Positions 27,873 through 36,567 of a stretch of DNA of 64,000 bases are shown in pieces. The position numbers and the translations under genes were made by a program. Where the stretch lies: assembly GCA_903924855.1 (NCBI GenBank), contig CAIYCW010000017.1, forward strand, positions 1 through 64,000. Direction: 5' to 3'. The notes under the pieces are model-generated. The model made no database searches, had not been told where the DNA came from, and saw only the letters and a program-made list of their open reading frames with translations. Position 1 is the stretch's first letter; every line of letters starts with the position of its first letter. Source of the stretch: an uncultured Rhodospirillales bacterium (GTDB lineage: Bacteria > Pseudomonadota > Alphaproteobacteria > Acetobacterales > Acetobacteraceae).

Positions 27873-27901
27873 TTGCAGTCGCGCGCCCAACGCGCGATAT
27901 G
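27873..27901 (+). promoter_or_regulatory. Candidate promoter of the SRP RNA gene
   Basis: TTGCAG (27873-27878) and GATATG (27896-27901) are 17 bases apart. The predicted start falls at about 27906-27909, in agreement with the 5' end set by the RNA's closing stem. The -10 matches the consensus only moderately. Confidence 0.5.
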
Positions 27902-27904
27902 ACA

Positions 27905-28007
27905 GGTGGGAGGTCGGCGGCGGACGTGTTCCTCGCCAACCCGGTCAGGACCGGAAGGTAGCAGCCGCAACGAGTTCTAGCGCGGGTCGCACGTTCGGCC
28001 TCCCACC
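27905..28007 (+). ncRNA. ffs: Signal recognition particle RNA, small bacterial type
   Basis: The universal SRP RNA core is present: GGTCAGGACC, then a GGAA tetraloop, then GGTAGCAGCC (27943-27966). This is the Ffh-binding region. The ends pair perfectly (GGTGGGAGG at 27905-27913 with CCTCCCACC at 27999-28007), giving a single hairpin of about 103 bases, the 4.5S-type size. The location just upstream of dnaX is conserved in many alphaproteobacteria. Exact ends are inferred from the closing stem. Not on the opposite strand: the tetraloop motif reads only on +. Confidence 0.94.
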
Positions 28008-28028
28008 CATCCCCAGCCGAGGCACTGC

Positions 28029-29936
28029 ATGTCGGGCTTGTTCGGAGACGACGAACCGGGCGGCGATCCCGATATCGACGACGCGCCGCCGCCGCCGGAC
28101 GGCCCCGGCCTGTTCGGTGAGGCGCTGCCGGTGGCCCCGCGTGAGGCGCCGCCCGCGGCCGTGGCCTATCGCGTTCTGGCCCGCAAATACCGCCCCACCA
28201 GCTTTGCCGACCTGATCGGGCAGGAGGCGATGGTGCGCACGCTGCGCAACGCCTTCGCGCTCGGCCGTGTGGCGCATGCCTTCATGCTGACCGGCGTGCG
28301 CGGCGTGGGCAAGACCACCACGGCGCGCATCATCGCCCGCGCGCTGAACTGCACCGGCATCGACGGCACCGGCGGGCCCACGGTGGAGCCCTGCGGCGTG
28401 TGTTCCAACTGTGTTGGCATTCTGGCGGATCGGCATCCGGATGTGACGGAGATGGATGCCGCCTCCAACACCGGCATCGACTCGGTGCGCGAGATCATCG
28501 AGGCGGTGCGCTTCCGCCCGATGCAGGCGCGCATGCGCGTGTTCATCCTCGATGAGGTGCACATGCTCTCCAAGCCCGCCTTCAACGCGCTGTTGAAGAC
28601 GCTGGAGGAGCCGCCCCCCCATGTGAAGTTCATCTTCGCCACCACCGAGATCCGCAAGGTGCCGATCACCGTGCTGTCGCGCTGCCAGCGCTTCGATCTG
28701 CGCCGTGTGTCCGTGGCCGAGCTGTCCGGCCATTACGGCCGCATCACCGCGAAGGAGGGCCGGGCGATCGAGCCGGAGGCGCTGCAGCTGATCGCGCGGG
28801 CGGCCGATGGCTCGGTGCGCGACGGGCTTTCGCTGCTCGACCAGGCCATCGCCCAGACGCCGGATGGGGAGGCGATCACGGCACCCGCGGTGATCGACAT
28901 GCTGGGCCTGGCCGATCGCAGTGCCGTGTTCGACCTGTTCGAGGCGGTGATGGCGGGCAAGACCGAACAGGCGCTGGCGATCACCGACAATGCCTTCGCC
29001 CGCGGGGCCGATCTGGGCGAGATGCTGGGCGATCTGCTCGATCTCATCCATGTCACCACCCGTCTCAAGGCGATCCCCTCGCTGAAGGACAGCCACGATC
29101 TGCCGGAATCGGAGCGTGTGCGCGGTGCCGCCCTGGCCGAACGCCTGTCGATGGCCTCGCTGGGCCGTGCCTGGCAGATGCTGCTCAAGGGCACTTCGGA
29201 GGTGGAGCAGGCGCCCGATCGTAGGGCTGCGGCCGAGATGGTGCTGATCCGCCTGTGCCACGTGGCCGAATTGCCGCCGCCCGCCGATCTGGTTCGCCGT
29301 CTGATGGAGAATGGCGCGGGGCCGGCCGCGATGGGGGGGCAGGGCCCGGCCCCCTCCGGTGGTGGCGTGCGGGCGGTGGCCAATGGCCACGCGCAGCCGG
29401 CAGCCCAAATGGCGCCCCAGCCAGCCCTCCAGCCAGCCCCTCGGCCAGCCGGCCCCAGCCTTGCGACCTTCCGGGACGTGGTGGCGCTGGTGTCCCATCA
29501 GCGTGAGGCCACGCTGCACGCGCATCTGGTGCACTCGGTGCATCTGGTGCGCTTCGCGCCGCCGGTGATCGAGCTGAACCCGCAGCCGGACGCCCCGCGC
29601 GACCTGGCGGCACGGCTTGCCGCCGTTCTGTCCGAGGCGTCCGGCACGCGCTGGACGGTGGCGCTCAGCTCCGAGCCGGGCGAGCCCACCCTGGCCGAGC
29701 AGGGCGACGCCGCCGATCACGCCCGCCGTCACCAGGCCGAGACCCATGAGCTGGTGCAGGCCATTCTGAAGGCCTTCCCCGGCGCGCGGATCGAGGCGGT
29801 GCGCGACAGTGCGGTGGATGCGTTCGGCCTGCCCTCCATCGTGCCCGATCCGGACGCCGAACCGGCCGATTTCGACCTGCCACCCCCGGGCGAGGAGCCC
29901 GACGAACCTGACAATTTCTGGGAGACCACAGCATGA
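28029..29936 (+). CDS. dnaX: DNA polymerase III subunit gamma/tau
   Basis: A 635-residue clamp-loader ATPase. After a 45-residue acidic/proline-rich leader comes [19 protein letters not shown]. The Walker A motif GVRGVGKT is at 89-96, then a four-cysteine zinc module around [29 protein letters not shown] and the sensor region [13 protein letters not shown] Pro/Ala-rich linker (about 430-480) leads to the tau-specific C-terminal domain. I see no A-rich slippery site of the E. coli frameshift type, so only full-length tau is expected. It starts 21 bases after ffs and overlaps ybaB by four bases. Confidence 0.96.
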   Translation: MSGLFGDDEPGGDPDIDDAPPPPDGPGLFGEALPVAPREAPPAAVAYRVLARKYRPTSFADLIGQEAMVRTLRNAFALGRVAHAFMLTGVRGVGKTTTARIIARALNCTGIDGTGGPTVEPCGVCSNCVGILADRHPDVTEMDAASNTGIDSVREIIEAVRFRPMQARMRVFILDEVHMLSKPAFNALLKTLEEPPPHVKFIFATTEIRKVPITVLSRCQRFDLRRVSVAELSGHYGRITAKEGRAIEPEALQLIARAADGSVRDGLSLLDQAIAQTPDGEAITAPAVIDMLGLADRSAVFDLFEAVMAGKTEQALAITDNAFARGADLGEMLGDLLDLIHVTTRLKAIPSLKDSHDLPESERVRGAALAERLSMASLGRAWQMLLKGTSEVEQAPDRRAAAEMVLIRLCHVAELPPPADLVRRLMENGAGPAAMGGQGPAPSGGGVRAVANGHAQPAAQMAPQPALQPAPRPAGPSLATFRDVVALVSHQREATLHAHLVHSVHLVRFAPPVIELNPQPDAPRDLAARLAAVLSEASGTRWTVALSSEPGEPTLAEQGDAADHARRHQAETHELVQAILKAFPGARIEAVRDSAVDAFGLPSIVPDPDAEPADFDLPPPGEEPDEPDNFWETTA

Positions 29937-30256
29937 AGAACATCGCCGGCCTGATGAAGCAGGCCTCGCAGATGCAGAAGAAGATGGAAGAGATGCAGGC
30001 CTCGCTGGAGGCGATGACCATCGAGGGCACCGCGGGGGCCGGCATGGTCACCGTCACGCTGTCCGGCAAGAACGAGCTGCGCTCGGTGCGCATCGACCCC
30101 AAGCTCGCCGATCCGGAGGAGATGGAGATGCTGCAGGACCTGCTGGTGGCGGCCCATGCCGATGCCAGGCGCAAGATCGAGGCGCTGTCGGCCGAGGAGA
30201 TGCAGAAGCTGACCGGTGGGCTGAACCTGCCGCCCGGCCTCAAACTGCCGTTCTGA
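29933..30256 (+). CDS. ybaB: YbaB/EbfC nucleoid-associated protein
   Basis: A 107-residue DNA-binding protein beginning [22 protein letters not shown] with the [29 protein letters not shown] centre and a C-terminal [15 protein letters not shown], typical of YbaB. Its ATG overlaps the dnaX stop. In most proteobacteria recR follows immediately; here the next gene is a leftward GNAT gene and recR is not found in the window. Confidence 0.95.
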   Translation: MKNIAGLMKQASQMQKKMEEMQASLEAMTIEGTAGAGMVTVTLSGKNELRSVRIDPKLADPEEMEMLQDLLVAAHADARRKIEALSAEEMQKLTGGLNLPPGLKLPF

Positions 30257-30276
30257 TCAGGCGGCCGCGTTCGGCC

Positions 30277-30816
30277 TCAATCGATCCAGTAGCGCCGCGC
30301 CAGCGCTCCGGGCTGGCGCGGATGGGGGATGATGTCGCGCAGCATGCCGCCATTGGCCTCGATCACCTTGATCGAGCCGATATTGTCATCCGAGCAGGTC
30401 AGCAGCAGCCGGCCGAGCCCGCCCGCGCGTGCCTCGATGATCGCCAGACGCAGGATATGCGTGCCGAACCCCCGGCGCTGCATCGAGGGTCGGATGGCAT
30501 AGCCGATATTGCCGCCCCAGAGTTCCATCTCCGGCAGCAGCTGGAAGCGGATATTGACCCGGCCGATGAAGGTGTAGGCGTGGGTGAGCCAGAGCTGGCG
30601 GTGCGGCACGCGCGGCACCAGCCGCCCGTCCGGCAGCAGCAGCGTGTCGCCCTGGGTGTTCAGCCAGGCCAGATGCAGCGCCTGGCTGTCTGGCGTGTTG
30701 CCGAGCAGCGGGGCGGCCGGTTCGATCTGGTAGCCTTCGGCGATGGCGGCCTGATATGACCGCAGATGCGTCATCGACGGCAGGTCGAGTCGGGAGTCTG
30801 CGGGAGAGAGGAACAT
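30277..30816 (-). CDS. GNAT-family N-acetyltransferase
   Basis: A 179-residue GNAT protein. The acetyl-CoA loop lies in GNIGYAIRPSMQRRGFGTHIL (about 100-120), followed by LTCSDDNIGSIKVIEANGG, the motif B region. It resembles RimJ/YjaB-like acetyltransferases that modify small amines or protein N-termini; the substrate is unknown. It stands alone, convergent with ybaB and divergent from cca. A second in-frame ATG (MTHLRSYQ) 14 codons in is a possible start. Confidence 0.85.
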   Translation of the reverse strand: MFLSPADSRLDLPSMTHLRSYQAAIAEGYQIEPAAPLLGNTPDSQALHLAWLNTQGDTLLLPDGRLVPRVPHRQLWLTHAYTFIGRVNIRFQLLPEMELWGGNIGYAIRPSMQRRGFGTHILRLAIIEARAGGLGRLLLTCSDDNIGSIKVIEANGGMLRDIIPHPRQPGALARRYWID

Positions 30817-30861
30817 GATGTCAGACTATTGGCTGTTTGATGTCGCGTCGAGGTGATGCCG

Positions 30862-32010
30862 ATGAACGTGACTTGCCCGCAACCGGATTTGAACCGCTAT
30901 CCCGGATTGACCCAGGTGCTCGACTGCCTGCCCGGTGCCCGGCTGGTGGGCGGCTGCGTGCGGGACTGGCTGGCCGGGCAGAGCGTGTCGGATATCGACC
31001 TTGCCACGCCTGACCCGCCGGACCAGGTGGCACAGGCGCTGGCCCGGGCGGGGCTGCGCGCCATTCCCACCGGCATGGCGCACGGCACCGTCACGGCGCT
31101 TGCGGGGGGGGGCAGCTTCGAGATCACCACGTTGCGCCGCGATGTTGCCACCGACGGTCGCCACGCCGTCGTGGCGTTCACCGATGACTGGCTGGAGGAT
31201 GCGGCACGGCGGGATTTCACCATCAACGCGATGTCGATGGACCGTGCGGGCAAGGTGTTCGATTATTTCGGCGGCCAGGCCGATCTTGCGGCCGGGGTGG
31301 TGCGCTTCGTGGGCGATGCGGCCAGCCGGATCACCGAGGATTATCTGCGCATCCTGCGCTATTTCCGCTTCTTCGCCCGCTACAACCCCGCAGCGCCGGA
31401 TGCGGATGCCGTCACCGCGATTGCCGCCCACGCAGAGGGGCTGGCGCGGCTTTCGGTGGAGCGGGTCTGGAGCGAGCTGAAGCGCATTCTGCAGGCCCAG
31501 GCGCCGGATTGCGCGTTGGCGTTGATGGCGGAGCTTGGCGTGCTGGACCGGCTGCTGCCCGGAGGGCGGCTGGCCCCGGTTGATGATTTGCCGGTCGATC
31601 CGCTGCTGCGCCTGTCCGCACTCTGGCCCAGCGGTCCCGCGCCGCTCAACCTGTCCAGCGCCGAGGCGGATCGCCTGGCCCTGCTGCAGCAGGACGCGCC
31701 GGCGGATGCGGCGTCGGACGATGATCTGCGGCGTGCCTTGGCCGACACCGCCCCGGACATTCTGATCGGCCGCGCGTGGCGTCAGCGCCGCGGCGAGGCG
31801 CTGCGCGACCGCATCGCCGCCTTGCCGGTGCCGGTGTTTCCGCTGGCGGGGCGCGACCTGATGGCGCAGGGGCTGAAACCCGGCCCCGATCTCGGCCGTG
31901 CCCTGGCAAGGCTGCGCCAGACCTGGCTGAATTCCGGCTGCCGGCTGGACCGCGCAGCCCTTCTGGATGTTTTGAACACTCACTTTCCGTCTGACGTGCC
32001 CAAAGTGTAG
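30862..32010 (+). CDS. cca: CCA-adding tRNA nucleotidyltransferase
   Basis: A class II nucleotidyltransferase of about 382 residues that builds or repairs tRNA 3' CCA ends. The head has LVGGCVRDWLAGQSVSDIDLAT, with the DxD metal site in SDIDLA. Then come the flexible-loop region FEITTLRRDVATDGRHAVV and the RRDFTINAMSMD motif. The C-terminal half is the usual alpha-helical body. ATG 30862 is favoured by GAGG eight bases upstream; an ATG at 30856 is possible. A true poly(A) polymerase cannot be excluded by sequence but is less likely at this length. Confidence 0.93.
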   Translation: MNVTCPQPDLNRYPGLTQVLDCLPGARLVGGCVRDWLAGQSVSDIDLATPDPPDQVAQALARAGLRAIPTGMAHGTVTALAGGGSFEITTLRRDVATDGRHAVVAFTDDWLEDAARRDFTINAMSMDRAGKVFDYFGGQADLAAGVVRFVGDAASRITEDYLRILRYFRFFARYNPAAPDADAVTAIAAHAEGLARLSVERVWSELKRILQAQAPDCALALMAELGVLDRLLPGGRLAPVDDLPVDPLLRLSALWPSGPAPLNLSSAEADRLALLQQDAPADAASDDDLRRALADTAPDILIGRAWRQRRGEALRDRIAALPVPVFPLAGRDLMAQGLKPGPDLGRALARLRQTWLNSGCRLDRAALLDVLNTHFPSDVPKV

Positions 32011-32021
32011 AAGTTTTTTTG

Positions 32022-32068
32022 CTTCTTTTTTTTCAAAAAAAGAAGTTCTTTCTTTGAAAAGAAAGAAC
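32022..32068. repeat. A/T-rich hairpin pair, locus 2 (after cca)
   Basis: Two back-to-back 11-bp hairpins. CTTCTTTTTTT pairs with AAAAAAAGAAG (32022-32045) over a TC loop, and GTTCTTTCTTT pairs with AAAGAAAGAAC (32045-32068) over a GA loop. The flanks GAAGTTTTTTTG and CAAAGAAACTTTC match the repeats at 26.1 and 41.8 kb. Here the two stems lie head to head without the intervening spacer. The element follows cca, 68 bases before the exporter gene. Confidence 0.85.
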
Positions 32069-32136
32069 CAAAGAAACTTTCATCACTCGGGTGCCGCCGA
32101 TTGGCATCGGGCGTGGCAGGCTGGTAAAGCCGGGGC

Positions 32137-33882
32137 ATGAAGCGTCTCATTCCCGCCCTCAATCCCATGCTCCTGCGTCTGTGGCGCGAGGATATCCGCA
32201 AGCACTGGTCCATGCTGGGGCTGACCATCGTGCTGACCGGGCTGATGGCCGGGCTGCAGGCGCTGTATCCCGCCGTGGTGCAGCGCGCGATCGACATGTT
32301 CGCGGCCCATGATGCGCGCATCCTGTATCAGGTGCCGGTGCTGGTGCTGATCATCACCTCGGCCAAGGCGCTGGCGCAGTATTTCCAGGCCATTCTGGTG
32401 CAGCAGATCGTGCTGCTGGCCATACGCGGCCTGCAGAACCGCATGTTCGCCCGGCTGATGACCGCCGATCTGGCCCGTGTCGAGCGTGAGGCGCCGGCGG
32501 CACTCGCCGCGCGCTTCACCACCGATGCCGCGATGATCCGCGATGCGCTGGTGCGCGCGGTCAACACGTTCGGCGATGCGGTGAAGGTGGTGGGGTTGGT
32601 GGCCGCCATGCTTTATCTGGATTGGGTGCTGAGCGCCGTCTCACTGTTGCTGTATCCGCTGGCGGCGGTGCCGATCCAGCGCATCGGCAAGCGCATCCGC
32701 CGGGCATCCGGCGGGATGCAGGAGCGCATGGGCGAGACCGCGACGCTGCTGACCGAAAGCTTCACCCAGGCGCGCACCGTGCGCGCCTATGGGCTGGAGG
32801 CGCGTGAGACGGCGCGGGCCGAGCATGCCTTTGCCGAGCTCTACCACGCCATGCTGCGCATCATCCGCGGCCGCAGCCGGGTGGATCCGCTGCTGGAGGT
32901 GATCGGCGGCGGTGCCATCGCGGGTGTGCTGGGCTTTGCCGGCTGGCGTGCCTCGCAGGGGCAGAGCACGATCGGCGATTTCTCGGGATTTCTCACCGCC
33001 CTGCTGCTGACCGCCCAGCCGCTGCGGGCGCTGGGCAATCTGAATGCCGCCGTGCAGGAGGGGCTTGCCGGGCTGGAGCGCGTGTTTGGCGTGATCGACG
33101 AGAAGCCGGGCGTGGCCGACCGCGCAGGCGCCGTGGCCCTGCCGCCCGGGCCCGGCCGCCTGGTGTTCGACGCTGCAAGCTTCGCCTATCCGGATGGGCG
33201 GCATGGTCTGCGCGGCCTGTCCTTCACCGCGGAGGCCGGCCTCACCGTGGCACTCGTGGGGCCGTCGGGGGCTGGCAAATCCACGGCACTTGCGCTGATC
33301 CCGCGGCTTTACGACCTCACCGGTGGCGAGATCACGCTGGATGGGCAGCCGCTTGCCTCGGTCACGCTGGAAAGCCTGCGCGCCGCCATTGCCTATGTCG
33401 GCCAGGACACGCTGCTGTTCGATGACAGTGTGGCGGCCAATATCCGCATGGGCCGGGCCGATGCGAGCGATGCCGAGGTGGAGGAGGCGGCGCGGGCCGC
33501 CGCTGCCGCGGATTTCATCGCGGCCCTGCCGCAGGGCTACGCCACGATGGTGGGACCTGGCGGCGGCAGGCTGTCCGGCGGGCAGCGCCAGCGCATCTCG
33601 CTGGCCCGCGCGCTGCTGCGCAACCCGCGCATCCTGCTGCTCGATGAGGCGACCTCGGCGCTGGATGCTGAAAGCGAGGCGCTGGTGCAGCACGCGCTGG
33701 CCACGCTGCGCCAGGGGCGCACCACGATCATCGTGGCGCATCGCCTGTCCACCGTGCGCGACGCGGATCTGGTGGTGGCGATGGCGGAGGGCATGGCGGT
33801 TGAAAGCGGCAGTCATGCCGAATTGCTGAGCCGGAACGGGCTCTATGCCAGGCTGGTGCGCACCCAGGAACTGGCGGCCTGA
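32137..33882 (+). CDS. ABC exporter, MsbA-like half transporter
   Basis: A 581-residue protein with fused membrane and ATPase domains. About six membrane segments occur in residues 20-310. The ATPase has Walker A GPSGAGKST at 375-383, LSGGQRQRISLARALL from about 479, Walker B ILLLDEATSALD and the H-loop IVAHRLSTV. It closely resembles MsbA-type lipid flippases that export lipid A or phospholipids, and works as a homodimer. A drug- or peptide-export role is possible, since subfamily members are hard to separate by sequence. It is preceded by a hairpin repeat and appears monocistronic. Confidence 0.9.
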   Translation: MKRLIPALNPMLLRLWREDIRKHWSMLGLTIVLTGLMAGLQALYPAVVQRAIDMFAAHDARILYQVPVLVLIITSAKALAQYFQAILVQQIVLLAIRGLQNRMFARLMTADLARVEREAPAALAARFTTDAAMIRDALVRAVNTFGDAVKVVGLVAAMLYLDWVLSAVSLLLYPLAAVPIQRIGKRIRRASGGMQERMGETATLLTESFTQARTVRAYGLEARETARAEHAFAELYHAMLRIIRGRSRVDPLLEVIGGGAIAGVLGFAGWRASQGQSTIGDFSGFLTALLLTAQPLRALGNLNAAVQEGLAGLERVFGVIDEKPGVADRAGAVALPPGPGRLVFDAASFAYPDGRHGLRGLSFTAEAGLTVALVGPSGAGKSTALALIPRLYDLTGGEITLDGQPLASVTLESLRAAIAYVGQDTLLFDDSVAANIRMGRADASDAEVEEAARAAAAADFIAALPQGYATMVGPGGGRLSGGQRQRISLARALLRNPRILLLDEATSALDAESEALVQHALATLRQGRTTIIVAHRLSTVRDADLVVAMAEGMAVESGSHAELLSRNGLYARLVRTQELAA

Positions 33883-33952
33883 CCGCAACGGCCGCGATCA
33901 TCACGCATCTCCACACGGATATGTCATGTTTTGGCCGCTTGCCGAAACTTCG

Positions 33953-33983
33953 TCGCAATGCACATAAGTTGACATGATTGCGA
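33953..33983. promoter_or_regulatory. Inverted repeat upstream of the TupA-like gene
   Basis: TCGCAAT (33953-33959) faces ATTGCGA (33977-33983) across 17 bases, ending 19 bases before the GTG start of the binding-protein gene. It could be an operator, but it does not match the ModE consensus I know. Confidence 0.35.
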
Positions 33984-34002
33984 TAAAGTTACGGGAGCCT
34001 GC

Positions 34003-34848
34003 GTGACACAAATTCGGACGATTGGCCTGAGATCGGCGTTGGTTGCCGTGGGATTGATGGCAATGCTGAGCCAGGCTTCGGCACAGTCTCCGGCCGTTGT
34101 TCTGGCTGCCACCAGCTCCGTTGTCGATTCGGGATTGTTGGCGCGCATTCTGCCGGTGTTCACCCAGCAGACCGGAATTCCGGTCACGGTCGTCGCCGCC
34201 GGCACCAGGCGGGCGCTGGAGGCGGCAAGCCAGGGGCGTGCCGATCTTGTGCTGGCGCATGACGCGCTGGCCGAACAGGAGTTTCTGGCGTCCGGCCAGG
34301 GCGTGTCGCGCCGTGAGATCGCGTGGAACGATCTGCTGCTGGCCGGCCCGAAATCCGATCCGGCCAGGATCGGCGGGACACGCAATGCGGTGGCCGCGTT
34401 GCGCGCGATCGCCGATCACGGCGTGGATTTCGTCTCCCGGCGCGATCACGGCGTGGGTGACGCCGCGGAACACCGGCTGTGGCGTGACGCCGGCCTGAAC
34501 CCGCTCACCATGCCATGGTATCATGTGGTGGATGGCGGGCAGGGTGCCTCTATCGTGCAGGCGGCGAAGCTTGGCGCCGTTGTGCTCACCGATCGCGGCA
34601 CCTGGCTTGCGACAACCAATCGCTCCGATCTGGTGCCGCTGGTGCAGGGCGATCAGGCCTTCATCAACCGCTATGACATCGTCCAGCTCAACCCCGCCCT
34701 GCACCCCAGCGCCCGCCTGTCCGAGGCGCGGGCGCTGGCCGAGTGGCTGGCCAGCCCGGACGGCCAAAGCCAGATCGGCGCGCTGCGCATCGACGATCAG
34801 CAGCTGTTCCATCCGGATGCCGATCAGCCCTTGCCGGGTGCCTCCTAG
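34003..34848 (+). CDS. Tungstate/molybdate-type solute-binding protein (TupA-like)
   Basis: A 281-residue exported binding protein. The GTG start at 34003 follows GGAG by six bases. The signal peptide ends ...SQASAQS, with cleavage expected near residue 28. The mature chain has VLAATSSVVDSGLLARILPVF, VVAAGTRRALEAASQGRADLVLAHD, DFVSRRDHG and VLTDRGTWLA, which track the TupA tungstate-binding family. The TTSTRDSGL motif is degenerate. No TupB/TupC permease or ATPase is adjacent, so it is an orphan. It may serve a distant transporter or signal rather than transport. Confidence 0.82.
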   Translation: MTQIRTIGLRSALVAVGLMAMLSQASAQSPAVVLAATSSVVDSGLLARILPVFTQQTGIPVTVVAAGTRRALEAASQGRADLVLAHDALAEQEFLASGQGVSRREIAWNDLLLAGPKSDPARIGGTRNAVAALRAIADHGVDFVSRRDHGVGDAAEHRLWRDAGLNPLTMPWYHVVDGGQGASIVQAAKLGAVVLTDRGTWLATTNRSDLVPLVQGDQAFINRYDIVQLNPALHPSARLSEARALAEWLASPDGQSQIGALRIDDQQLFHPDADQPLPGAS

Positions 34849-34856
34849 GGGAAAGT

Positions 34857-35870
34857 TCAGGGCTTGGGCCTGTACAGCGCGTCGATGAAGCCGCTGCGGT
34901 CCAGCGCGGTGACGAAGCTGGAATCGGCGAAGGTCTCAAGCCTGGTCACCTGCATCGCGCGGTAGGGGAACAGCGATTTGATGAGCTTCAACCCGTCCAG
35001 TGACGGATAGGGCTTGCTGGGCAGGCGCTGGGCGGAGGCGTAGACGGCGGCCAGCTTCTCTGGGTCGGTGATGCCGAACCAGCGGGTGAGCGAGTCGTAG
35101 GCGGCCGCGCGGTCGGTCTTCATCAGGGCGATGGCTTCCACGCTTGCCTTCATGAAGCGGGACGCCGCCTCGTGGTTGGCGGCAAGCCAGCTTGCCAGCG
35201 CGTTCACGCCCGAGCCCGGCATGGGATAGTTGAACTGCGCCATATCGGCCAGATCGGTCAGCCCGTCGCGCCTGGCGGCGGCGATGGCAAGCTCGCTGCC
35301 GGCCATCGCGTCCACCCGCCCGTTGACGATATCGCCTTCCGAGGGCGCTCCCTCATACATCTCCACGTCCCGGATCGGGTCGATGCCGTTGCGTTTCAGC
35401 AGCAGCAGCACCGCCAGATGGTCCAGCGAGCCCGGGCTGCTGAAGCCGATGCGCTTGCCTTTCAGCTGGGCGGGCGTGGTGATGTCCCGGCGGGCGAGGA
35501 CGTGGAAGCGGATGACATTGTCCATCGTGGCCAGGATCACCCGGTGCTGCGTGTGCGCGACCGTGGTCATGCGCACGATGGTGGGGCTGCCGCCGCCGAT
35601 GTTGATATCCGCCACCACATTGCTGCGGATGTTCTTCGGCGGGACGATGACCCCTTCCTCGCGCACCGCCTCGGCCGCGCGGGGGGTGATGAACATGTCC
35701 ACCGCAAGCCCGTTGCGTTCGAAGATGCCGTGATCATAAGCCATGATGGTGGAGAGTTTGGTGAGCGACACGTCGCCCAGCTCGACTGTGACCGGCAGGC
35801 GCTCCTGTGCCTGTGCCAGATTGGGCAGAAGCAGTGCCGCCAGCATGAGGGCGATCCGTTTCCTGTGCAT
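34857..35870 (-). CDS. NitT/TauT-type ABC solute-binding protein (SsuA/THI5-like)
   Basis: A 337-residue periplasmic binding protein. The signal peptide MHRKRIALMLAALLLPNLAQAQ has cleavage after AQA. The mature part has VELGDVSLTKLSTIMAYDHGIFERNGLAVDM, LKGKRIGFSSPGSLDHLAVLLLLKRNGIDP and GRVDAMAGSELAIAAARR, as in NMT1/SsuA proteins that bind sulfonates, nitrate or pyrimidine precursors. A GGGAG site lies about 11 bases upstream of the ATG. It converges with the TupA-like gene. The nearest matching permease/ATPase pair, itself lacking a binding protein, is at 40.2-41.7 kb, so they may work together (inference). Confidence 0.83.
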   Translation of the reverse strand: MHRKRIALMLAALLLPNLAQAQERLPVTVELGDVSLTKLSTIMAYDHGIFERNGLAVDMFITPRAAEAVREEGVIVPPKNIRSNVVADINIGGGSPTIVRMTTVAHTQHRVILATMDNVIRFHVLARRDITTPAQLKGKRIGFSSPGSLDHLAVLLLLKRNGIDPIRDVEMYEGAPSEGDIVNGRVDAMAGSELAIAAARRDGLTDLADMAQFNYPMPGSGVNALASWLAANHEAASRFMKASVEAIALMKTDRAAAYDSLTRWFGITDPEKLAAVYASAQRLPSKPYPSLDGLKLIKSLFPYRAMQVTRLETFADSSFVTALDRSGFIDALYRPKP

Positions 35871-36071
35871 CCTGCGTGCTCCCCTTTTGTGTTTTTTGAG
35901 GCGTTGCGGGAAGCTTATGGCGAAACGGTCCAAGGCTTACAGAGGTTTCACCCCGCAGCGGCATTTCGTCACGCGCTCGCCATGATCCGCGCACAATTCG
36001 ATCTGATAGTGTGCATCAAGGCGATGGGAGATGACCGCCCCCAGGACCGGATCGATGATTGGAGTATCGCC

Positions 36072-36491
36072 ATGAAAAAGCTTATGCACTCTGCGCTTGC
36101 CGCCACCATCCTGCTTGCTTCCACCGGTCTTGCCTCGGCCCAGCCCTATCAGGGCCAGCCCTATCGAGGTCAGCAGGAGCAGCGCTACGAACAGCGCCCC
36201 GATGGGCGCTACGAGCCGCGCCCGGATGGCCGCTTCATCCAGCGCGACGGCCGCTATGTGGAACAGCAGCGCGAGGAGCACCGCTACCGCGAGGTGGAGG
36301 AACATGAGGGCTGGCGCCGCGGCCAGGCGATCCGTCATGAGGATTGGGATCGTGGCCGCCGTGTTGACTACCGCGAATACCAGCTGCGCGAGCCGCCGCG
36401 TGGCTATGAGTGGCGGGAGGTGAACGGCGCCTTCGTGCTTGGCGCCATCGCCACCGGCGTGATCGCCTCGATCCTGCTCAACGCGCGCTGA
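36072..36491 (+). CDS. RcnB-family periplasmic protein
   Basis: A 139-residue protein with a signal peptide ending STGLASAQP. An Arg/Tyr/Gln-rich mature region contains repeated RPDGRY/RPDGRF/RDGRY units, and the C-terminal RcnB domain is REPPRGYEWREVNGAFVLGAIATGVIASIL. In E. coli RcnB is a periplasmic nickel/cobalt homeostasis protein; most homologues are uncharacterised. GGAG seven bases before the ATG sets the start. It lies near two metal transporter genes (VIT-like and mntH), which supports a metal or envelope-stress role, but not strongly. Confidence 0.82.
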   Translation: MKKLMHSALAATILLASTGLASAQPYQGQPYRGQQEQRYEQRPDGRYEPRPDGRFIQRDGRYVEQQREEHRYREVEEHEGWRRGQAIRHEDWDRGRRVDYREYQLREPPRGYEWREVNGAFVLGAIATGVIASILLNAR

Positions 36492-36567
36492 TTGCGCGCC
36501 ATCGGGTGTGGGCGGCCGGATTGAGGCCGGCCGCCCACACCGGTGTTGCCCCAATTCAGACCACAGT

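Noticed and set aside
28029-29936. Programmed frameshift producing a short gamma form of DnaX
   Set aside because: No A-rich slippery heptamer with a downstream hairpin is visible in the region after the ATPase core.
30885-30895. tRNA T-arm-like sequence GGTTCAAATCC on the - strand
   Set aside because: Flanking bases cannot complete the T stem, acceptor or anticodon arms, and the sequence lies in the coding start of cca.
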